Below, in pieces: positions 59,731 to 64,000 of a DNA stretch of 64,000 nucleotides. This stretch comes from Halalkalibacter alkaliphilus (GTDB lineage Bacteria > Bacillota > Bacilli > Bacillales > Bacillaceae_D). How positions within the stretch are numbered: the first letter of the stretch is position 1; each line of letters opens with the position of its first letter. The notes beneath the pieces were generated by a model. That model had not been told where the DNA came from. It saw only the letters and a program-made list of their open reading frames with translations, and made no database searches. A program made the position numbers and the translations under genes. The stretch is from positions 62,001-126,000 of the forward strand of contig NZ_JAKRYL010000005.1 in assembly GCF_023555415.1 (NCBI RefSeq), written 5' to 3'.

Positions 59731-59757
59731 AAAAAGCGCCTAATCAAGGCGCTTTTT
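59731..59757. terminator. Terminator of the yjcZ-like gene
   Basis: AAAAAGCGCC and GGCGCTTTTT enclose seven bases. On the minus strand it follows the yjcZ-like stop by about 15 bases with a T-run; it can act in both directions. Confidence 0.9.
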
Positions 59758-59771
59758 CAGTAGAGCTTCTA

Positions 59772-59927
59772 TTAGCAACGTTTTTTATCGTCTACAAAAG
59801 CAGCTCCAACAATAATTAATAGAATGAACAGAACAACGATTAACGCAAATCCCGTTCCAGGGCGATGATACGCACCTGCCACCTGTGGACCATAACCGCA
59901 GCCATATCCGTATCCATAGTAGCTCAT
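59772..59927 (-). CDS. YjcZ-family sporulation peptide
   Basis: A 51-residue peptide. It begins [15 protein letters not shown], a Gly/Tyr-rich head, and has one membrane helix [18 protein letters not shown], then a short polar tail DDKKRC. This is the typical YjcZ/YczN layout of Bacillus spore-associated small proteins, whose function is unknown. AAGGAGGGG is seven bases before the ATG. A promoter with perfect sigma-K/sigma-E type -10 CATACAATA lies about 30 bases upstream, supporting mother-cell expression. A terminator follows. The gene is in a different frame from a longer spurious frame on the same strand. Confidence 0.88.
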   Translation of the reverse strand: MSYYGYGYGCGYGPQVAGAYHRPGTGFALIVVLFILLIIVGAAFVDDKKRC

Positions 59928-59956
59928 CTTTTCCCCTCCTTCCACCAGTTATGCTA

Positions 59957-59983
59957 TATTGTATGTCCAAAAAAAAAATTCGT
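59957..59983 (-). promoter_or_regulatory. Sigma-K (or sigma-E) promoter of the yjcZ-like gene
   Basis: On the minus strand AC (59982-59983), 16 bases, then CATACAATA (59957-59965), matching AC-N16-CATAnnnTA for sigma-K. CATACAAT also fits the sigma-E -10, but the -35 fits sigma-K better. Confidence 0.72.
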
Positions 59984-60091
59984 TTAGGTGATGGTCACAG
60001 GGTAAGAGAATTTTTACAAAAACTCATCCTGCTAAAGACAAGCACTCCCTCCTTCCTTGTACATAAATTAGTAAAGAAAGGAGGATGAAGC

Positions 60092-60280
60092 ATGAGTAGT
60101 TGGATTTTCTTAATGCTAGCATGTATTTTAGCAGGGTTCGCTTTATTAAACTTACCATTATCAGGTACGTTTTTAGCTGGAATTGACCCAATTACAACAG
60201 TGATTGGTCTCCTAGCTGTATTGGTCTTCTCACTTTATCTCATTATTAAAGGCGTACTGTTTATTTTTCGAAAGCTTTAA
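60092..60280 (+). CDS. Small two-helix membrane protein, unknown
   Basis: A 62-residue, very hydrophobic protein with two membrane helices (about 5-24 and 34-56) and a short basic end (IFRKL). AAAGGAGG is seven bases before the ATG, an excellent ribosome-binding site, so it is probably translated. I do not recognise the family. It lies between the yjcZ-like gene (opposite strand) and the palindrome at 60309. The middle loop (PLSGTFLAGIDPIT) has no known motif. It may belong to the small envelope peptides of sporulating cells, but nothing in the promoter region shows this. Confidence 0.65.
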   Translation: MSSWIFLMLACILAGFALLNLPLSGTFLAGIDPITTVIGLLAVLVFSLYLIIKGVLFIFRKL

Positions 60281-60308
60281 CGAAAGGGGGCTCACAAGGG
60301 CTGTTTTT

Positions 60309-60355
60309 GGAAGCCACTGAAAAAGGTACGGTTTTGACCTTTTTCAGTGGCTTCC
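60309..60355. repeat. Perfect 19-bp inverted repeat
   Basis: GGAAGCCACTGAAAAAGGT and ACCTTTTTCAGTGGCTTCC face each other across nine bases, 28 bases after the two-helix gene. There is no T-run outside the stem, so it is not a standard terminator. A related imperfect copy lies at 52105-52142, which suggests a dispersed element. Confidence 0.85.
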
Positions 60356-60463
60356 TGTATTTGACCTTTTGAGACCCGCCTATTCCTTTTTCAACTAGTT
60401 ACAGTTAAACCCTCTGCCTGCTCATTTCAAAAAATTTTATCCATGCCTCTAAACGTTTTCTCA

Positions 60464-60490
60464 CTCTCACTTATATATACAAAGTGAGAG
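60464..60490 (+). promoter_or_regulatory. 5' hairpin at the DUF1659 ribosome-binding site
   Basis: CTCTCACTT and AAGTGAGAG form a nine-bp stem whose 3' arm abuts the AGGAGGTGA site of the DUF1659 gene. It could stabilise the mRNA 5' end or limit ribosome access. Confidence 0.55.
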
Positions 60491-60501
60491 GAGGTGATAC
60501 G

Positions 60502-60705
60502 ATGCTAGTCGATTCTCGTTTGATTCTAAGTTTAGAAAACGGTCAAGACAACGAGGGCAACCCAATTCGAAGAACGAAGAGCTTCAACAACGTCAAACCA
60601 ACAGCAACCGACCAACAGCTTACATCGGTTGCAACAGTGTTAGCTCCTCTTCAAGAGTGGGATTTAGTCTCTGTTGACCGTACGAACATTCACAGCTTGA
60701 TGTAA
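60502..60705 (+). CDS. DUF1659 family small protein
   Basis: A 67-residue soluble protein of the DUF1659 family: MLVDSRLILSLENGQDNEG at the start, then SFNNVKPTATDQQL and a conserved aliphatic end LAPLQEWDLVSVDRTN. No function is known for the family. GAGAGGAGGTGA precedes the ATG with seven to ten bases of spacing; the frame extends upstream through this site but not as a real start. It is the first of a three-gene set DUF1659-DUF2922-YvrJ that recurs in Bacillaceae, with 34 bases to the next gene. Confidence 0.85.
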   Translation: MLVDSRLILSLENGQDNEGNPIRRTKSFNNVKPTATDQQLTSVATVLAPLQEWDLVSVDRTNIHSLM

Positions 60706-60739
60706 TGAATTGAAAAATGAGTAGAAAGGAGGAATTCCT

Positions 60740-60955
60740 TTGAGCAAACGACTTGAGTTAGTATTTGAAAATGAAATGGGTGGAAATGTCACTCTTTCTC
60801 TAGACAACCCTGTCTACCCAGCGAACGCCGCTGCTGTTAGTTCAGCGATGGATACGATTGTCGCACAAAATGCGTTTGTATCATCTGGCGGAGACATTGT
60901 CGCTAAGAAATCCGCGAGAATTGTTGATCGTACTGTTGAAGATATTGAAATTTAA
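60740..60955 (+). CDS. DUF2922 family small protein
   Basis: A 71-residue soluble protein of the DUF2922 family: KRLELVFENEMGGNVTLSLD, then NPVYPANAAAVSSAMDTIV and a C-terminal strand KKSARIVDRTVEDIEI. The strand pattern is similar to that of the DUF1659 partner, so the two may form a related small fold or a heteromer; this is inference. AAAGGAGG precedes the start. A terminator (60965-60997) follows, separating it from the YvrJ gene. Role unknown. Confidence 0.88.
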   Translation: MSKRLELVFENEMGGNVTLSLDNPVYPANAAAVSSAMDTIVAQNAFVSSGGDIVAKKSARIVDRTVEDIEI

Positions 60956-60964
60956 TGAGTAAGG

Positions 60965-60997
60965 AGAGGGAGGAACTTGTATCCTCCCTCTTTTTTT
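60965..60997 (+). terminator. Terminator between the DUF2922 and YvrJ genes
   Basis: GAGGGAGGA and TCCTCCCTC form a nine-bp stem around seven bases, followed by seven Ts. The YvrJ gene's own ribosome-binding site comes right after, so it may depend on read-through. Confidence 0.9.
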
Positions 60998-61014
60998 GAA
61001 AGGAGGACAACCCT

Positions 61015-61191
61015 ATGGAGGCATGGCTGCCAGTTTTAAGTGAGTTTGGCTTTCCGGTCATTGTGACTCTCTACCTTCTTCACCGGATAGAGAACAAGCT
61101 CGACCTTGTTAACCAATCGATTTTAAAACTGCCAGAAAACTTGTATCAACAAACATATCGGGGTGTGGAGCAGAAGAAGATGATAGAGTAG
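61015..61191 (+). CDS. YvrJ family small membrane protein
   Basis: A 58-residue protein of the YvrJ family: MEAWLPVLSEFGFPVIVTLY then LLHRIENKLDLVNQSILKL. One membrane helix (about 5-22) is followed by a short amphipathic helix. The family is poorly characterised. GAAAGGAGG lies about six to eight bases before the ATG. It completes the DUF1659-DUF2922-YvrJ trio. The helix-plus-coiled-stretch layout resembles small holin-like or BhlA-type proteins, but no lysis gene is nearby, so that comparison is only a note. Confidence 0.85.
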   Translation: MEAWLPVLSEFGFPVIVTLYLLHRIENKLDLVNQSILKLPENLYQQTYRGVEQKKMIE

Positions 61192-61240
61192 CAGATAGAG
61201 GTGCCTCAAATCTGCAGTTCTACTGAATACTGAATTCGCT

Positions 61241-61550
61241 CGATGAGGAACTTTTCTTTGCTCTGTTTTGACGGCTTGGGTCTTCATCTCTTTGATGAAG
61301 ACCTTTTCCTTGCTCTGTTTTAGTCGTTTGGGTCGTCATCTACTCTATGATGACCTTTTCCTGCTCTGTTTCGGTTGTTTGGGCTTTCATCCTCTCGATG
61401 ACGACCTTTTCCTGCTCTGATTGGTCGTTTTGGCTTCATCCTCTCGATGACGACCTTTTCCTTGCTCTATTTGGGTCGTTTGAGTTTTCATCTCCTCCAT
61501 GACGACCTTTTCCTTCCTCTATTTCAGACAAGAGGCTCTTCATCCTCTTT
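61241..61550. repeat. Six-unit degenerate tandem array of hairpin repeats (48-55 bp units)
   Basis: Units start near 61241, 61294, 61349, 61397, 61446 and 61498. Each has the pattern GATGAxGACC, TTTTCCTTGCTCT, a T/G-rich stretch, then TTCATC with a short loop before the next GATGA. Neighbouring unit ends pair: GGTCTTCATC with GATGAAGACC is perfect over ten bases, and GGTCGTCAT with ATGATGACC pairs over nine with one G-T. A pyrimidine tract follows each stem. A diverged copy lies at 43178-43262. Confidence 0.8.
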
Positions 61551-61613
61551 ATGCTAAAGAGCACGTTCAACCGTTGTCAAACTGACTCTCTTATCCACTC
61601 TACTCCTCTTTCT

Positions 61614-61660
61614 ACTAAAAAAGTTAATGAACTAACACCCAAGCGTTAGCTCATTAACTT
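61614..61660 (-). terminator. Terminator of the galE-galT operon
   Basis: AAGTTAATGAGCTAAC and GTTAGTTCATTAACTT form a long stem with one mismatch, followed by six Ts on the minus strand. Confidence 0.92.
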
Positions 61661-61666
61661 GATCAA

Positions 61667-63184
61667 TCATAATGATTCAATAAAACGTAGGAATGCAGCT
61701 GTTCCTTCATCATTTCGTTTGAACACGCCAGCATGCTCTAAGATCGTTGCAAATACTTTTCCTACTTCATCTTGTAGAATTGATGTCACATTCTCTTCCG
61801 ACAACTCTGGGTGAGCCGCCTTAATTTTCAAAGCCCAATCAAGATGCTTCGCAATCCCCTCGCTGCGAGAAATGACCGCCTCCGCATTATCTGTTGACAG
61901 CACATTCGCAAGCTCCTCTAACTCTTCTTTCAAACGTCCCGGAAGCACAGCAAGACCCATCACTTCAATTAAGCCAATGTTCTCTTTTTTAATATGATGT
62001 ACTTCCGCATGTGGATGGAAAAGACCATCTGGATGCTCATCTGTTGTGCGGTTGTTGCGCAACACTAAATCAATCTCAAATAATTCCCCGCGTCTGCGCG
62101 CAATTGGCGTGATCGTGTTATGAGGTGTATCACCTGTAAACGCATGAATGTCCGCATTGCGATCTTCATACTGTTTCCACTGAGCTAGTACGTAATCCGC
62201 TGCCTCAACGAGAGATTCACGTGACTCTCCTTGAAGGCGAACAACCGACATCGGCCATTTCACAATCCCTGCTTGAACGTCTGGGAATTTTGCTACCGTA
62301 AAAGAATGTTCAATCGGCGCCTGGGCCATCGGGAAGTCATGGCTCCCACCCTGGAAATGATCATGACTTAAAATCGATCCTCCGACAATCGGCAAATCTG
62401 CGTTCGAACCAAGGAAATAATGCGGAAACTGCTCCACAAACTCTAGCAACCTTGCAAATGTTTTTCGAGAGATTTTCATCGGTTCATGCTCGCCTAAAAA
62501 GACAATTGCATGCTCGTTGTAATAAACATATGGTGAGAATTGCAAGTACCATTGTTCCTCTGTTAACGTCAGCGGAATCACTCGTAAGTTTTGACGAGCA
62601 GGATGATTTACCCTTCCAGCAAAACCGACATTTTCCTTACATAGTAAGCACTCCGGATACGAGGTCGATGCAAGCTGCTTTGCTGCCGCAATCGCCTTCG
62701 GATCCTTTTCTGGCTTAGATAGATTAATGGTAATTTCCATATCGCCGTATTCGGTTGGTGCATACCAATGCTCATTTTTTGCAATTCGGTCTGTTCGAAT
62801 GTAATGAACATCTTTTGAAAATTGATAAAAAGCTTTTGTTGCATCCGTTGGGCTGTTCGCCTCATAACGCTCATAAAAATCTTTAACAACCTCTGAAGGA
62901 CGCGCTGTTAAACAGCCCATGATTTTTGTGTCTAGTAGATCACGATACGTAACGGTATTTTCTTCAAGAATGTTATGTTCTGCCGCCCAATCTACTATTT
63001 CGCTTAAGATCTCAACAGGCGTCTCTAGCTCTTCGTCACTTACTTGAACTGGCTCTGCGTCATCGATTCCTAATACTTGAAAGATTTGATTTCGGCTATA
63101 ATCGAGGTCCCACTTTGTAATAAGACCTTTTTGTAATCCGTAATGTAGGAGTCGTTCAATTTGTTCATGAATGTGTACACCCAT
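61667..63184 (-). CDS. galT: UDP-glucose-hexose-1-phosphate uridylyltransferase, class II
   Basis: A 505-residue Firmicutes-type GalT of the Leloir pathway that exchanges UMP between UDP-glucose and galactose-1-phosphate. It shows the long class II layout with CLLCKENVGFAGRVNHPARQ, LSHDHFQGGSHDFPMAQA and GLFHPHAEVHHIKKENIG, containing the histidines of the active site. It is about 150 residues longer than E. coli-type GalT, as is normal for this class. It follows galE by 15 bases. No galK is in the window. It may supply UDP-galactose for wall polysaccharide as well as use galactose. Confidence 0.95.
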   Translation of the reverse strand: MGVHIHEQIERLLHYGLQKGLITKWDLDYSRNQIFQVLGIDDAEPVQVSDEELETPVEILSEIVDWAAEHNILEENTVTYRDLLDTKIMGCLTARPSEVVKDFYERYEANSPTDATKAFYQFSKDVHYIRTDRIAKNEHWYAPTEYGDMEITINLSKPEKDPKAIAAAKQLASTSYPECLLCKENVGFAGRVNHPARQNLRVIPLTLTEEQWYLQFSPYVYYNEHAIVFLGEHEPMKISRKTFARLLEFVEQFPHYFLGSNADLPIVGGSILSHDHFQGGSHDFPMAQAPIEHSFTVAKFPDVQAGIVKWPMSVVRLQGESRESLVEAADYVLAQWKQYEDRNADIHAFTGDTPHNTITPIARRRGELFEIDLVLRNNRTTDEHPDGLFHPHAEVHHIKKENIGLIEVMGLAVLPGRLKEELEELANVLSTDNAEAVISRSEGIAKHLDWALKIKAAHPELSEENVTSILQDEVGKVFATILEHAGVFKRNDEGTAAFLRFIESL

Positions 63185-63199
63185 TGTCTGACATCCTTT

Positions 63200-64000
63200 C
63201 TATCGTTTATTCACTGCGATCTCTTTATCGTAGCCTGTTGGATTAGCCACATGCCACTTCCAAGCGTGCTCAACGATCGTTTTCAACTCTGGATAACGTG
63301 GTTGCCACCCTAGCTCTTGATTCGCTTGTTCTGCTGATGCAATGAGGGTTGCAGGATCTCCGGCTCTTCGTTCTGAGACAACAGCTGGAATCTCGTGTCC
63401 TGTTACTTCTCGACACGTCTCGATCACTTCTTTTACGGTAAAACCTTTCCCATTTCCTAAGTTGTAAATCGATGTGGTGTTGTCACGACGTAATTTTTCT
63501 AATGCTAAATAATGAGCTTCTGCTAAGTCCATGACGTGGATATAGTCGCGGATGCAGCTTCCATCTTTTGTATCATAATCTTCACCGAAAATTTGTACCT
63601 GTTCACGCTGCCCTAATGCGACTTGCAAAACGATTGGTATCAAGTGAGATTCAGGCGTATGGTCTTCCCCAATACGGCCATCTGGATCGGCTCCTGCTGC
63701 GTTAAAATAACGTAAGCAAACCGACTTTAATCCGTATGCTGCGTCACACCAGCGGAACATTTTCTCCATCGCAAGCTTCGTTTCTCCGTAAGGATTCGTT
63801 GGAATCGTCGGATCCGTTTCTTTAATTGGGATGTTTTTCGGCTCTCCATATGTCGCAGCTGTTGATGAGAAAACAATATGCTTTACTTCATGTTTCACCA
63901 TTTGCTTCACAAGCGTGTGAGAGCCAATCACATTGTTTTCATAATAATCTAGTGGTTTCTCCACACTTTCTCCGACTAAGGATGAAGCAGCAAAATGAAC
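63200..64000 (-). CDS. galE: UDP-glucose 4-epimerase (partial, C-terminal part)
   Basis: The open frame runs off the right edge; 266 residues are visible. They include VHFAASSLVGESVEKPLDYY at the edge, SSTAATYGEP, the catalytic YxxxK in NPYGETKLAMEKM, RYFNAAGADPDGRIGEDH, and the C-terminal GNGKGFTVKEVIE and RAGDPATLIASAEQA. These are GalE hallmarks. The missing part is the N-terminal Rossmann NAD-binding region. It interconverts UDP-glucose and UDP-galactose and is cotranscribed with galT. A Met-like start within the visible part is not the true N-terminus. Confidence 0.96.
   Translation of the reverse strand, partial: VHFAASSLVGESVEKPLDYYENNVIGSHTLVKQMVKHEVKHIVFSSTAATYGEPKNIPIKETDPTIPTNPYGETKLAMEKMFRWCDAAYGLKSVCLRYFNAAGADPDGRIGEDHTPESHLIPIVLQVALGQREQVQIFGEDYDTKDGSCIRDYIHVMDLAEAHYLALEKLRRDNTTSIYNLGNGKGFTVKEVIETCREVTGHEIPAVVSERRAGDPATLIASAEQANQELGWQPRYPELKTIVEHAWKWHVANPTGYDKEIAVNKR

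Larger units (their letters stand above)
61192..61666. other. Intergenic region with hairpin array
   Basis: About 475 bases between the YvrJ and galT stops (convergent genes). It is filled mainly by the degenerate repeat array at 61241-61550 and the galT terminator at 61614-61660. No open reading frame with a ribosome-binding site was seen. Confidence 0.7.

Noticed and set aside
59963-60088. Small plus-strand frame MSKKKIRLGDGHR...
   Set aside because: It lacks a ribosome-binding site, overlaps the yjcZ-like promoter, and ends inside the ribosome-binding site of the next gene.
61241-61550. CRISPR array
   Set aside because: The units are imperfect and contiguous, without identical repeats or unique spacers of constant length, and no cas genes are in the window.
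1-64000. tRNA, rRNA, prophage or insertion-sequence genes
   Set aside because: No tRNA-like cloverleaf, rRNA segment, integrase or transposase was recognised on reading both strands.

Overview
The window is a chromosomal segment from a low-to-moderate GC Gram-positive rod of the family Bacillaceae. The right-to-left order degS-degU-degV-comFA-comFC-yvyF-flgM-flgN-flgK-flgL-yviE-fliW-csrA, and the neighbouring yvyE, tagV-like and tagO genes, match the Bacillus subtilis degS/comF/flagellar/tagO region. S-layer-homology (SLH) proteins, a YjcZ sporulation peptide and several TTG starts also suit a Bacillaceae outside the B. subtilis group. An alkaliphilic or halotolerant relative is possible, but that is only inference.

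Layout. 1-6459 (minus strand): a Tad/Flp type IVb pilus operon (flp, prepilin peptidase, tadE, tadG-like, cpaB, tadZ, tadA, tadB, start of tadC). It is preceded by a cyclic-di-GMP-I riboswitch with its own terminator. 6696-13395: a DUF192 gene, then the late flagellar block and a repeat-rich coiled-coil gene. 13451-18573: comFC, comFA (no comFB between them), degV, degU and degS. 18817-27052: yvyE, a YjbQ-family gene, pcp, an App-type oligopeptide ABC operon (order D-F-A-B-C) and an Lrp/AsnC regulator; this block lies between yvyE and tagV/tagO. 27645-43042: an LCP ligase, tagO, a SpoIID-like SLH protein, an eight-gene polysaccharide operon (galU, pyruvyl transferase, polymerase, GT4, pssD, pssE, MurJ-like flippase, UDP-glucose dehydrogenase), an SLH amidase and a lipoprotein. 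43306-59639: an SLH/DUF4309 protein, an OafA-type acyltransferase, a DUF4956/VTC/CotH module, a polysaccharide deacetylase, a lipoprotein, and three SLH peptidases in a row (C40, S8, M14). 59772-64000: small genes (yjcZ-like, a two-helix peptide, DUF1659, DUF2922, YvrJ), an array of degenerate hairpin repeats, galT and the C-terminal part of galE.

How it fits together. The left third is about motility versus attachment: DegS-DegU, FlgM, CsrA and FliW govern flagella, while the pilus operon is wired to c-di-GMP through RNA. The middle and right look like one cell-envelope province. TagO and an LCP protein could start and attach a wall polymer, and the polysaccharide operon includes a pyruvyl transferase of the type that creates the ligand of SLH domains. 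Six separate SLH proteins (18 SLH repeats) are encoded within about 30 kb. The CotH/VTC/DUF4956 trio and the DUF1659/DUF2922/YvrJ trio are recognisable but functionally undefined modules and are the best places to look for new biology. Several promoters, terminators and small genes were read directly from the bases; family names come from sequence recognition by eye, not from searches.
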